Below the pieces are notes generated by a model. The model was not told where the DNA came from. It did not search any database and was given only the letters and a program-made list of their open reading frames with translations. Below, in pieces: positions 54,854 to 63,669 of a stretch of 64,000 nucleotides of DNA. The translations under genes were made by a program, and so were the position numbers. The DNA is from a bacterium (GTDB lineage Bacteria > Bacteroidota > Bacteroidia > Cytophagales > Cyclobacteriaceae). Position 1 is the first letter of the stretch; each line of letters starts with the position of its first letter. The stretch covers positions 1 to 64,000 of the forward strand of contig JANSWY010000008.1 of assembly GCA_024743255.1 (NCBI GenBank), given 5' to 3'.

Positions 54854-55417
54854 TCATTTAATGGCTGATATTACTTTTTGAAGTGAATCAAAATCCGGAT
54901 TTGTGCCTTCTAAACGGATTTCAAGTAATCTTTGGTAAAGGTTAAAATCTAACGAAATCAGTTTATCTGTAAAAATAGGATCAAGGGTTTCAAGTATTTC
55001 ATTTGACGCATCGATATCCTCTTTGGAAATGTAGAGCTTTCGGGTTGGTGCTCCTGGAACCTCCCTTGATTTTATACCATCAATGAGATTCTTAATACTA
55101 AATACCTGAATTTCTTTAATCTGAAATGAGCATATGAAATATTTAACTGGGGACGCTTTGCACACTACTGTTTCAGCAGGCTTATTGCCTGTTACCAGAT
55201 TACCATTTGTCAATGTGGATTTATTTATTTGGAAGGACCAGTTAATATCGTTTTTAACAAATGTCGCCTGCAGGTTCAAAGCCCATGCCGAGTATTTTCC
55301 AACAATTGAGCCATAGTTTCTCTCAATGAATGCCTGCCATCTTTGACATACTTCTCCATTTCGAAGAAAGAAATCAGACTCTTTCTCTTCTTTGGTTCCT
55401 ACTGCTTCTATTGGCAT
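54854..55417 (-). CDS. Protein of unknown function (187 aa), coupled to secreted protein
   Basis: No signal peptide or recognised domain; a mixed alpha/beta composition. Its ATG overlaps the stop codon of the preceding gene by one base (TAATG), so translation of the two is coupled. Its 3' end faces the + strand candidate RNA. Confidence 0.65.
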   Translation of the reverse strand: MPIEAVGTKEEKESDFFLRNGEVCQRWQAFIERNYGSIVGKYSAWALNLQATFVKNDINWSFQINKSTLTNGNLVTGNKPAETVVCKASPVKYFICSFQIKEIQVFSIKNLIDGIKSREVPGAPTRKLYISKEDIDASNEILETLDPIFTDKLISLDFNLYQRLLEIRLEGTNPDFDSLQKVISAIK

Positions 55418-56001
55418 TAATAATCAGTACCTGTAATTGTCCCCGATTCCCTGAAGATCAATTCTTTCTCAATAGGATCAAGTAATGGATTGATTTTATC
55501 GTGTAAAGAGTTATAAAGAACTTCTGTGTATGATTCAGTTAATGATAATGGAGATGATACGTCCAATGCTTTAATGTCATAAGCATTGCCATCAGTTTCT
55601 TGCATTACTATAGCAAAAAGTTCTTTTTCAGTTGTAGCAGAGACAAGAATGCAGTTTATCTTCACTGTTTTATCTTCTTTGGTTTTATACTGGAAGAAAC
55701 CAACAAACTCATCAGCCTTTGTCATTTTAGAAAATGCTCGGAATACCCGGTTCTCTGGAAGTTCGTTAGTCAAATTATCACCAAATTGATATTCAATTTT
55801 CAATCTGCTTTCAAAATTCACATTTCCTGGAATCTTAATTACATCAAAGTCACCCTGGAATTGATAGCCGGATTCTTCCATTTCTATGTCTGCGAAATAA
55901 ATTACCTGAATATCCGAAGCATCCTGTGCCTTTACAGCAAATGCGAATAGGAATAATACAGCAATGGTTGCTAGTTGATTGATTCTAAATGTTCCAAACA
56001 T
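55417..56001 (-). CDS. Secreted protein of unknown function (194 aa)
   Basis: The ATG at 56001 (MFGTFRINQLATIAVLFLF) gives a clear signal peptide ending at AVKA; the longer frame from 56055 would bury it. The mature part is a beta-rich domain of about 170 residues with no recognised family. The stop codon overlaps the start of the next gene by one base. Confidence 0.68.
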   Translation of the reverse strand: MFGTFRINQLATIAVLFLFAFAVKAQDASDIQVIYFADIEMEESGYQFQGDFDVIKIPGNVNFESRLKIEYQFGDNLTNELPENRVFRAFSKMTKADEFVGFFQYKTKEDKTVKINCILVSATTEKELFAIVMQETDGNAYDIKALDVSSPLSLTESYTEVLYNSLHDKINPLLDPIEKELIFRESGTITGTDY

Positions 56002-56222
56002 GATAACTGCCACTTTAAGTTGATCTTGCAATATAATAAATCCTGATGAGGTCAATCCTGATTTCCGTCAAAAGGTCTGAATTTCAATGGTTTCGGAATA
56101 GCATTTGAGGTTTTCGGGACTTCTTCTATTCTTAATTATTATCAATGCACCTTCCTTTTTAACGAATACGGAACTAATTTTACCATTAACTACATTAACC
56201 CTGACAATTAAAGTCGCGAGTT

Positions 56223-57407
56223 GTGAATACAGAAAGCAAGAACAGGGTTTTGAGCAAACTGGCAAAGTTACTGGATGCTCACAGAGAGGAGATCATTTCT
56301 CAGAATCAAGCCGATATTTCAAATTGTAATGGATTGGATGAGTCCTTAATGGATCGACTTAAAGTGGATCACAAAAAGGTAGATGGAATGATTGCATCTG
56401 TGAATGAGGTTAAATCAATAGCAGATCCCGAAGGAGAGGTTTTGTATAGCTATGATCATCCGGATGGTATGCAGATAGAGAATAGAACAGTCCCTTTTGG
56501 TAATATCCTCATCATCTATGAATCCAGACCGGATGTTACAATTGAAGCTGCGGTAAGTGCTTTTAAAGCAGGAAACAAGATCCTTCTGAAAGGAGGAAAA
56601 GAGGCTCGGTTATCAAATCTGTATTTGGTGAGACTTTGGCACGACGCACTTATTAGTTGCGATGAATCCAAGGAGTGGGTAACCTACCTGGATATGGATA
56701 GAGAGGCAACTCAAAAGTTAATTGCAGATAATACTCACAATGCCCATCTCATTATACCAAGAGGTGGTGATGGACTTATAAACTATGTAAGGTCAAATAC
56801 CAATATCCCATTGATTGTAAGCGGTAGAGGAAACAACTTTGTTTATATACATGATGATGCAGACTTTGAAATGGCTGTTGATATCGTCTTAAATGGCAAA
56901 TCAAGGTTGAGTGTTTGTAATGCAACAGATAAGGTATTAATCAACAAAAACCTACCAGGATTACAAGATAAAGTCTCCAAGCTAAACGATGCTTTAACTT
57001 CAATGAACATCGCTGTGCATGGAGATCAACACGTGTCAACAAGCTTGGAATCTGTGCAGTCCATTGAAGGAAAAGAAATTTGGGATGAAGAATTCTTATC
57101 TGCAGATATTTTGCTTGGGTTGGTTGACGATGAAAAAAGTGCCATTGAAATGATCAATCAACATTCTGGAGGTCATTCCGGAACAATTGTCACATCAAGC
57201 AAACAAGCCGCTGAGTTATTTCAAAAAGAAGTGGATTGTGCTGCAGTATATCATAATGCCTCTACTCGTTACACTGATGGTGGTCAATTTGGTTTTGGGG
57301 CTGAGATTGCTATTAGTACTCAAAAACTACATTTCAGAGGGCCAATAGGATTAGGGCAACTGATCACCAATAAATGGTTCATTTCAGGAAGCGGTCAAAC
57401 CAGATAG
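56223..57407 (+). CDS. proA: Glutamate-5-semialdehyde dehydrogenase (gamma-glutamyl phosphate reductase)
   Basis: A 394-residue aldehyde-dehydrogenase-superfamily enzyme that reduces gamma-glutamyl phosphate with NADPH, the second step of proline synthesis. The catalytic Cys232 lies in VCNAT; other landmarks are ESRPDVT near residue 100 and KGGKEA near 123. The start appears to be GTG at 56223, because an in-frame TGA at 56202 precedes it and no ATG is in between. The protein is shorter than the usual 410-420 residues, missing part of the N-terminal helix. It overlaps no gene and precedes proB by 2 bp. Confidence 0.94.
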   Translation: MNTESKNRVLSKLAKLLDAHREEIISQNQADISNCNGLDESLMDRLKVDHKKVDGMIASVNEVKSIADPEGEVLYSYDHPDGMQIENRTVPFGNILIIYESRPDVTIEAAVSAFKAGNKILLKGGKEARLSNLYLVRLWHDALISCDESKEWVTYLDMDREATQKLIADNTHNAHLIIPRGGDGLINYVRSNTNIPLIVSGRGNNFVYIHDDADFEMAVDIVLNGKSRLSVCNATDKVLINKNLPGLQDKVSKLNDALTSMNIAVHGDQHVSTSLESVQSIEGKEIWDEEFLSADILLGLVDDEKSAIEMINQHSGGHSGTIVTSSKQAAELFQKEVDCAAVYHNASTRYTDGGQFGFGAEIAISTQKLHFRGPIGLGQLITNKWFISGSGQTR

Positions 57408-57409
57408 TT

Positions 57410-58186
57410 ATGAGAAAGAAAATTGTGCTGAAAATAGGGACTGCAACTCTTACTGCCGGAAGTGATAGAATCTCCCGGGGCAAGATTGAAGACATGGCCC
57501 GACAGATAATTCAACTAAAAGATGAATATCAAATCATTCTTGTCTCGTCCGGTGCGATTGCGACTGCAAAGCAATTCATCAATATAAGTGGGTGGGAAAA
57601 TGTGGTTGCAAGTAAGCAGGCTATGTCGGCTATTGGTCAGCCTAAATTGATGCAGATTTACTCTGAGGTATTTAATGACTTTGGAATTAAAATTGCGCAA
57701 TGTCTTATGACTTATCGGGATTTTGAGAACGAAGAGGCTCAAGTCAATACCATTAATACTATTGAAGAATTATTGAAACACGATTACGTTCCTATTATCA
57801 ATGAAAATGATACGGTCGCAACAGAGGAATTGGTGGTTGGAGACAATGATAAACTTGGTGCATTAGTAACAACATTGATGAATGCGGATATGCTTGTTTT
57901 AGCTTCAGATATTGATGGGGTTTTTGATAAGAATCCACATACTCATTCAGATGCCAGACTAATTGAGCAAATTTCAGATCTTCAAACTGTAAAACATTTT
58001 ATAGAAGAAAGAGACAATGGACTTGGTACTGGAGGAATGACTTCAAAATTTGAAGCTGCTGAAGTCTGTCTATCTAAGAATATTGAAATGCGAATTACAA
58101 ATGGTGCAAATCCAAACTTTCTAGTTAATTGCCTGACAGAAAAAACACCACACACAAAGTTTCTACCCGGTGTTTTGACCAAATAA
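57410..58186 (+). CDS. proB: Glutamate 5-kinase
   Basis: A 258-residue amino-acid kinase, the first step of proline synthesis. Visible are VLKIGTATLT at the start, VSSGAIATAKQF, PIINENDTVA, DNDKLGALV and GTGGMTSKFEAAEV. It has only the kinase domain and no C-terminal PUA domain, as in many short ProB proteins. ATG at 57410 is chosen over 57374, giving a two-base gap after proA. The usual proB-proA order is reversed. The next gene starts one base after its stop on the opposite strand. Confidence 0.95.
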   Translation: MRKKIVLKIGTATLTAGSDRISRGKIEDMARQIIQLKDEYQIILVSSGAIATAKQFINISGWENVVASKQAMSAIGQPKLMQIYSEVFNDFGIKIAQCLMTYRDFENEEAQVNTINTIEELLKHDYVPIINENDTVATEELVVGDNDKLGALVTTLMNADMLVLASDIDGVFDKNPHTHSDARLIEQISDLQTVKHFIEERDNGLGTGGMTSKFEAAEVCLSKNIEMRITNGANPNFLVNCLTEKTPHTKFLPGVLTK

Positions 58187-58723
58187 TTAATTTTTCTTCA
58201 ATCCTTTCAAATGATGAACGTGCTCATCAATAATATCAATCCGCTTAGTAATGTTGACAATATACTTGTCGAGCTCGGCTTCAAGTCTATCAATTTCTTC
58301 CTGATAGGTATCTCCACCTTCTCTGCTATAGTTCTTTTCGATATCATTGAACTGACCGCATTCGGTTCTTAGGAATTTGATAAATGAAATTGTAGTGTAG
58401 TCAACTTCAACTGTATTGATATCATCAATTGTAGCTTTGGCCTCTTTGTTCTTTTCTGTATTGTATTTGTGAATTACAATATTGTATAGGACAGTATCGT
58501 AATGATGAATTTGGTTCAACAAATCAATCATCTCATTTCTTACCACCCGGTTCTTACAGTAGTTCTTTAATCCGTCATATGAATCCAAAAGGACTGCTGT
58601 CTCATCCCAATTTGAAGTGAGGTCATCTATAATTTCAACAATATTCTTCTCATCATCCTGAGCAAACAATCCGGTACTCAAAAAAAGAAATGAAAATATG
58701 ATTACAAGTTTATTTCTAAGCAT
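58187..58723 (-). CDS. Secreted helical protein of unknown function (178 aa)
   Basis: A signal peptide (about residues 1-21, cleavage after GLFAQ) precedes a mostly helical acidic domain with several Tyr, Asp and Glu residues. No family recognised. Its stop codon abuts proB on the other strand with no gap. Confidence 0.68.
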   Translation of the reverse strand: MLRNKLVIIFSFLFLSTGLFAQDDEKNIVEIIDDLTSNWDETAVLLDSYDGLKNYCKNRVVRNEMIDLLNQIHHYDTVLYNIVIHKYNTEKNKEAKATIDDINTVEVDYTTISFIKFLRTECGQFNDIEKNYSREGGDTYQEEIDRLEAELDKYIVNITKRIDIIDEHVHHLKGLKKN

Positions 58724-58921
58724 TGTCTTGATTGATTTTCGTTTACCTACTTAAACTTAAACAATTCAAAAATGAACTGGTCAAAAAACCATAAAATTTA
58801 AATATGAGGAGTATTTGGATTCTACAATTGTCAATTACATACTAATTAGTATTTTCGGTGAAAGAGGCTTTTAAAATAGAAAAAAGACCTATTATGAAAT
58901 ATCCCACAAATTCTGTGTTTC

Positions 58922-59635
58922 CTAATTCTTTAATTCATTCAGCTTCCAATACGCTTTTCCATACCGATTAGTATCTTTTCCTACTTTATCTAAGAAAACG
59001 ATTTTGGCATCATGAAGAAAGACCCCAAAAGGTCCTCCACGTCCTTCTCTAAATCTTCTGCTTGATGTGGTGACACCCGGCTTGACCAACTTAAGTTTGC
59101 CGTGTTTGGAAATCGATTTACAGAAGTAAGCGCTTTCCAGAATTTCTAATTTGGGATATCCCTGAACCTTTTTAAAAATCTCCGACCTACAAAAAACAAA
59201 TTGATCTCCATAATACTCCTGAGTAATGAAGTACCGCCAGTGATTCAGCTTTTCGATGATTCTTAAAAAAATTGAAGCATGATCAAATTTCATATGAAAT
59301 GCACCACCCACAATTTGACTATTTGATAGCGTCTGACAAATCAATTGATCAAATGCTTTTGGAACGATTGTATCAGCATCTAGAAATGCCAACACTTCCC
59401 CTTTGGCATAAGAAGCACCTTTATTGAGAATGGCATATTTTCTACCCTTCAATTCTGGGTGTTTATATACTGATACTCCTAGTTTCTCAGCTACGGACAC
59501 AGTGTTATCTGTACTGCCTGAGTCTACTACAATGATTTCTGATAAATAATCGGTCTGATGATTTATTATACATGATAAAGTCTTTCCAATGTATTCTTCT
59601 TCATTTAAAGTTGGTATGATGATACTTAACAACAT
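58922..59635 (-). CDS. Family 2 glycosyltransferase (TIGR04283-like)
   Basis: A 237-residue GT-A fold enzyme: SIIIPTLNEEEYIG at the N-terminus, VVDSGSTDNT, LDADT (metal-binding DxD) and a C-terminal GRGGPFG motif. The layout matches the TIGR04283 subfamily, linked in some genomes to arsenosugar synthesis, but no arsenic gene is adjacent, so I assign only a glycosyltransferase. It starts two bases after the stop of a 57-residue membrane protein (TGATATG). Confidence 0.88.
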   Translation of the reverse strand: MLLSIIIPTLNEEEYIGKTLSCIINHQTDYLSEIIVVDSGSTDNTVSVAEKLGVSVYKHPELKGRKYAILNKGASYAKGEVLAFLDADTIVPKAFDQLICQTLSNSQIVGGAFHMKFDHASIFLRIIEKLNHWRYFITQEYYGDQFVFCRSEIFKKVQGYPKLEILESAYFCKSISKHGKLKLVKPGVTTSSRRFREGRGGPFGVFLHDAKIVFLDKVGKDTNRYGKAYWKLNELKN

Positions 59636-59636
59636 A

Positions 59637-59810
59637 TCAAGTCTCTCTTTTTTGGACGTAGTAAAAGTTTACTGCGATCAGAAGCGTGTATCCTAACGCA
59701 AACCAAAACTCCCAATTCCATTTCATGGTCGTTGCTTGACCTATGAGCCAGACCAGACTAAAAACAAAGAAGAAACCATTTACAAATAAGAGAATATGTC
59801 CTACCTTCAT
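59637..59810 (-). CDS. Small two-helix membrane protein coupled to the glycosyltransferase
   Basis: A 57-residue ORF: MKVGHILLFVNGFFFVFSLV at the start, then a hinge with TTMKWNWEF, then a second hydrophobic helix ending YYVQKRET. Two membrane helices are predicted. The stop TGA is separated by one base from the glycosyltransferase ATG, and the start is 22 bp from the divergent DUF1835 start at 59833. This tight spacing on both sides makes a real gene likely. No family recognised. Confidence 0.6.
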   Translation of the reverse strand: MKVGHILLFVNGFFFVFSLVWLIGQATTMKWNWEFWFALGYTLLIAVNFYYVQKRET

Positions 59811-59832
59811 GGTAAATAGCTGTTTAAAGATT

Positions 59833-60762
59833 ATGGCCGATAATTTACATATTTTAAATGGAGATTCCTCGTGGCATTTGTTTCAGGAAACTGGAATTCC
59901 AGGGGAAACACTAGTTTGGAGGGAGATATTATGTGAAGGACCGGTTCAATACGAAATTGCCACACCAGAATTTTGGTCAAAAAGAGATGATTTTGTGAAA
60001 TCAGAATTTGGTGCAGGATCAGCTGATTACAAACAACTGATTGATGACTTTGAAAAACTGAAAGATTTTAAATCGTATACTGAAATCATTCTCTGGTTCG
60101 AGTACGATTTGTTTTGTCAGGTAAACATGATGGCTTTGTTGAGTTGGTGTTATAAGCAGAATGTTCACGATCATTGCAAAGTCTCTATGATCTGTGTTGG
60201 TAATGAGCCTGGCTATGAAAGATTGGTAGGTTTGGGTAGAATTCCTCCACATCGCTACACCGAATTATTTGAAGAACGTACAGTTTTAACTGAACCATCT
60301 CTAGCTTACGCCGATCGTGTTTGGAAAGCTTATACTTCAGCCGATCCCAATGATTTAGAATTTACGTTGATGCCTCATCCAGTCTTCAGTTATTTGTCGG
60401 GGGCAATGAAGAGTCATCTAAAAAGATTCCCGTATACTTCATGCGCACTCAATGAAATTGAGCAAGAAATTCTAAGCACCATTCAAAACGAAGAAGTGCA
60501 TAATGTAGATGATGTAGTACGGCACATGCTTCAGTGGCAACACTATTATGGTTTTGGTGACCTTCAATATTTCAGACATATCCGTTTAATAAGGGATCTC
60601 ATCAATTTTGAAGACCCAATGACCTTATCATCGATTGGGAAAGAAGCCATATCAGGTAACTGGTCCAGAAACTCTGTTTCAGGGTTAAATTACCAACTTG
60701 GAGGGTCTGAAGCCAGTTCTTTCAATTGGAATGAGGATTCAGGAGATCTCATACCTTCATAG
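59833..60762 (+). CDS. DUF1835 domain-containing protein
   Basis: A 309-residue cytoplasmic protein with the DUF1835 opening MADNLHILNGDSS and the motif WREILCEGPV, then an aspartate-rich helical region. The ATG at 59833 fits the usual start of this family; the frame remains open back to 59743, but that would overlap the small gene on the other strand. Function unknown. The 3' end overlaps the TIGR01777 gene by 73 bp tail to tail. Confidence 0.87.
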   Translation: MADNLHILNGDSSWHLFQETGIPGETLVWREILCEGPVQYEIATPEFWSKRDDFVKSEFGAGSADYKQLIDDFEKLKDFKSYTEIILWFEYDLFCQVNMMALLSWCYKQNVHDHCKVSMICVGNEPGYERLVGLGRIPPHRYTELFEERTVLTEPSLAYADRVWKAYTSADPNDLEFTLMPHPVFSYLSGAMKSHLKRFPYTSCALNEIEQEILSTIQNEEVHNVDDVVRHMLQWQHYYGFGDLQYFRHIRLIRDLINFEDPMTLSSIGKEAISGNWSRNSVSGLNYQLGGSEASSFNWNEDSGDLIPS

Positions 60763-61682
60763 CTTCGGCACAAATCGTTCAATGCGTTTTCGATTCTCTC
60801 ATATTTGAATTCATATCCCTCATCAAGGAATCTTTTTGGAATTACGTATCGGCTTTTAAGGATTAATTCAGTTTCCGTACCAATAATTCGAGCTCCCAGT
60901 TTCAGCATCCAGGTTTTTAATGGGAAACCAAACCTTACTTTCATTGCATCCCTCAAACTCTTGTGTAACCATTGATTTCTGATGGGATTCGGGGCGCACG
61001 CATTATATGCGCCCCTGACAGATTGGTTATAAATGCAATATTCTACCATACCCACAAAGTCATCCTCATGTAACCAGCTGAACATCTGATAACCCGACCC
61101 CATTTTACCTCCAAAACCTAGTTTCGTGAGCCCTTTCAGAGGAACTAGTGCTCCGTCATTTCTCCCAAGTACTATTGCAATTCTCAACAACACCTGGCGT
61201 GTATTTTTCAATTGGAAACTATTAAAACATTCCTCCCATTTTTTACACACATCCACGGAGAACCCTGTACCAAACTCTCCATTCACTTCATCCATTGGAT
61301 CCCTTAAGCTATGACGATAAATAGTTGCTGAAGCTCCATTAATCCACAATTTCGGAGGTTTTTCACATTGCTCTGTCGCTTTACCCAATACATAGGTAGC
61401 ATCAAGTCTTGTGTTGTAAATAACTTGCTTATTCTTTTCTGTATATCTACAATTGACGGATCTACCATTCAAATTAATTAGCACATCAACTCCTTCCAGG
61501 TATTTTGTCCAATATCCCATTGACTCCCCATCCCATTTTACATATTGGACATTGTCGTAATCTACCTTGTGACTTCTTGTCAGTATGGTAATTTGTCTTG
61601 CCGTTGATTTGAAATGGTTGGTCAGTACTTTACCCAGGAAACCAGTTCCTCCTGCTATTACAATGTGATTTAAAGTTTTCAT
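60690..61682 (-). CDS. TIGR01777-type NAD-dependent epimerase/oxidoreductase
   Basis: A 330-residue extended SDR protein with the nucleotide motif GGTGFLGKVL at the N-terminus and the TIGR01777 blocks LINLNGRSVNCRYT and SATIYRH (in place of the usual SAT-x-YG). Its C-terminal DUF1731-like part contains RFLDEGYEFKY. The catalytic chemistry of this family is not well known. It is the last gene of the GbsR-controlled operon, 3 bp after the DCC1 gene. Confidence 0.9.
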   Translation of the reverse strand: MKTLNHIVIAGGTGFLGKVLTNHFKSTARQITILTRSHKVDYDNVQYVKWDGESMGYWTKYLEGVDVLINLNGRSVNCRYTEKNKQVIYNTRLDATYVLGKATEQCEKPPKLWINGASATIYRHSLRDPMDEVNGEFGTGFSVDVCKKWEECFNSFQLKNTRQVLLRIAIVLGRNDGALVPLKGLTKLGFGGKMGSGYQMFSWLHEDDFVGMVEYCIYNQSVRGAYNACAPNPIRNQWLHKSLRDAMKVRFGFPLKTWMLKLGARIIGTETELILKSRYVIPKRFLDEGYEFKYERIENALNDLCRSYEGMRSPESSFQLKELASDPPSW

Positions 61683-61685
61683 TTT

Positions 61686-62504
61686 TCAGATAATTAAAAG
61701 TAATACGACGGCCCTGTACGTGACCCATGAGAGGGAAAGTATCAATGCCGGTAATTCCAGAATCTTCAGTCTTCTTTTGTGCTCAATAAACATGGCCAAA
61801 ACGACTAATGAAAAGTATCCCAGGTGTATCCAAATGCTTAAATCGAATACTAGTCCAATAGTTGTTATCGGAATTAACATGAGAGCTCCCATCAATGAAA
61901 CGGTCATTAAGTTCCCCAAATAATACATCACTTTGGAAGGATCAAAAGCAAATGCTATCAAACCAAGGACAATCATTTGGCCACCAGCAATGGCTACTTC
62001 TCTCCATATGTTAGCTGAAGGAACAATTGGTGAGATCAGCAATGAAAATTGAGTTAGAATAACTGCGGTGACTATCCAACTAAAGACCAGGTATAAGACC
62101 CGATACTTAAGATTGAATGTAGGAGCACAGGAATCACTCCTCTCAAATTGACTCCCAGGGATTATTACTTTCCTGTTGTATGAAATGAAGGAATACAATC
62201 GCTGAATGAACCATCGAAATACTGTCCACTTGAACAATCCCTGGAATACTGGAAATCTATGAACAAGTATTTTAAACAGGCTTTCGATCCCGTAGGTAAT
62301 TTCTCCGCTTTTGGTATTAATCAATGGGATTTCGTTGAAGCTTCTGGATAAATCCAATTGATCTTTTTCCTGCTGATCAAGCTCTCCAAATGATTTACGG
62401 CCATCTTTTTCTAACAGGCCATACTTCACAAAAGCTCCTGTATAGACATGGCACATAGGACATTCATGGTCGTATATGATTGTATGATCCTTCAGAGTTT
62501 TCAT
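61686..62504 (-). CDS. DCC1-like thiol-disulfide protein fused to a membrane domain
   Basis: A 272-residue protein. Its N-terminal DUF393/DCC1 domain has the redox motif YDHECPMC (Cys15, Cys18). After about residue 130 follow four to five membrane helices to the C-terminus. Stand-alone DCC1 proteins are about 130 residues, so this is a fusion. It starts 2 bp after the small membrane gene in one operon with the TIGR01777 gene. Confidence 0.87.
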   Translation of the reverse strand: MKTLKDHTIIYDHECPMCHVYTGAFVKYGLLEKDGRKSFGELDQQEKDQLDLSRSFNEIPLINTKSGEITYGIESLFKILVHRFPVFQGLFKWTVFRWFIQRLYSFISYNRKVIIPGSQFERSDSCAPTFNLKYRVLYLVFSWIVTAVILTQFSLLISPIVPSANIWREVAIAGGQMIVLGLIAFAFDPSKVMYYLGNLMTVSLMGALMLIPITTIGLVFDLSIWIHLGYFSLVVLAMFIEHKRRLKILELPALILSLSWVTYRAVVLLLII

Positions 62505-62506
62505 GG

Positions 62507-62881
62507 CTAGGCTTTTTTGTAGGCTTGTTCTACTTTGGCTCTGCTTCTGAGCTTGAAAAAGACAAATAGGTTAAAGAAATGCATTCCACCCAGAATTAGA
62601 ATAATCGCTCCCAGTTTCAAACTCAATCGTTCAATGACAGCTTGCACAGTAAGAATGTCTCCAAATATTTGAAGTGTATAAACAGCATATCCAATGTTGA
62701 TCAGATAGAATCCAACCAGTAGCAACCTGTTCACACTATCCGCTAGCTCGTGATTGCTATGAAAAATATCTACCAGAAATACTCTCCCATTTTTATGAAG
62801 TGTTCTGGCTACCCACACTGTCAAGGCGACAGTAATGGGTAAATACATGGCGTAAGTCAAAATATTGTAGTTCATGGTCAA
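62507..62881 (-). CDS. Small membrane protein in the GbsR operon (124 aa)
   Basis: Three predicted membrane helices (about residues 8-24, 50-72, 88-112). No family recognised. It is the first gene after the GbsR operator at 62908 and is followed after 2 bp by the DCC1-fusion gene, so it is part of the regulated operon. Confidence 0.75.
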   Translation of the reverse strand: MTMNYNILTYAMYLPITVALTVWVARTLHKNGRVFLVDIFHSNHELADSVNRLLLVGFYLINIGYAVYTLQIFGDILTVQAVIERLSLKLGAIILILGGMHFFNLFVFFKLRSRAKVEQAYKKA

Positions 62882-62907
62882 AATATTTACAAGTTCAATT
62901 ATTTCAT

Positions 62908-62931
62908 AACTTTCAGAAATTATTGAAAGTT
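62908..62931. promoter_or_regulatory. GbsR operator 2 (operon promoter)
   Basis: AACTTTCA (62908-62915), 8-nt spacer, TGAAAGTT (62924-62931): a perfect inverted repeat. It has the same arms and spacer length as the site at 63499-63522 before the regulator gene, so one protein probably binds both. Confidence 0.7.
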
Positions 62932-62946
62932 ATTTTCAAAAAAATA

Positions 62947-63447
62947 TTACTTCCTAAAAAGCCCTAAGACTTTGTAAAACCAGTTCTGTTTAGAGTTAAT
63001 AAATAGGTCCAATGTACTTTCTGCCTGGTTTGCAAAATCTGCTATGTCCTTAGTCACATTTCTGAATTCATCTTCAAGCTTTCCCTTTCCATTCACATCT
63101 TGCACTTGGTTAAGAATCTTTTGAATTGGCTCTAACTCCCTCTTCTTTCTTTCTTTTGCCACCTGCTTTGCTAATTCCCAAATGTCCTTATCAGATTTAA
63201 AGTATTCTTTTCTTTCCCCAGCTTTCAATTCCTTCTCAACAAGCCCCCAATCCATTAATGCCCTGATATTCATATTGGCATTTCCTCTACTTATCTGTAA
63301 TTCCGCCATTATTTCCTCGGCTGAAAGTGGATCAGTAGATATCAATAACAAAGCATGTATCTGAGCCATGGTTCTATTGATCCCCCAACTAGATCCCAAG
63401 CTACCCCAGGCTAAAATAAACTTCTCTTTTGCTTCTTGATATTCCAT
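62947..63447 (-). CDS. GbsR/MarR-family transcriptional regulator
   Basis: A 166-residue protein with an N-terminal helix, AWGSLGSSWGINRTMAQIHALL, and a winged helix (LSAEEIMAELQISRGNANMNIRALMDWGLVEKEL), then a long C-terminal helix. This is the GbsR layout. It probably represses itself and the next three genes through the two matching palindromes. The inducing ligand is unknown. Confidence 0.9.
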   Translation of the reverse strand: MEYQEAKEKFILAWGSLGSSWGINRTMAQIHALLLISTDPLSAEEIMAELQISRGNANMNIRALMDWGLVEKELKAGERKEYFKSDKDIWELAKQVAKERKKRELEPIQKILNQVQDVNGKGKLEDEFRNVTKDIADFANQAESTLDLFINSKQNWFYKVLGLFRK

Positions 63448-63498
63448 TTATTGACTGTTTACAAACTAGTAACGACTCAATATTAGAAATTGTTTCAG

Positions 63499-63522
63499 AA
63501 CTTTCAAAATTTATTGAAAGCT
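63499..63522. promoter_or_regulatory. GbsR operator 1 (autoregulatory)
   Basis: AACTTTCA (63499-63506), 8-nt spacer, TGAAAGCT (63515-63522). It differs from the operator before 62881 by one base in the right arm. It lies 52 bp before the gbsR start codon, a normal place for autoregulation. Confidence 0.7.
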
Positions 63523-63669
63523 AAGTTTCCGGAGAATCACTTTGAATTGTATAGAAACATATAGACCGTCGGTCGAAAAGTGAGTCAAGAAATACCTTTA
63601 TCACTGGTATACATGCGGATTTTTTATTAATTAAGTACTTACAAGGAACACCAGTACCATTTAAGAAAA

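Noticed and set aside
56002-56055. Upstream ATG extending the secreted 194-residue protein
   Set aside because: It would place 18 residues before a good signal peptide.
59743-59832. Upstream ATG extending the DUF1835 protein by 30 residues
   Set aside because: The family normally starts at MADNLHILNGD, and the extension would overlap the start of the small - strand gene.
63564-63574. GACCGTCGGTC as an operator for the last gene
   Set aside because: Arms of only 5 bp are expected by chance at this frequency and no second copy was seen; it is mentioned only in the gene entry.
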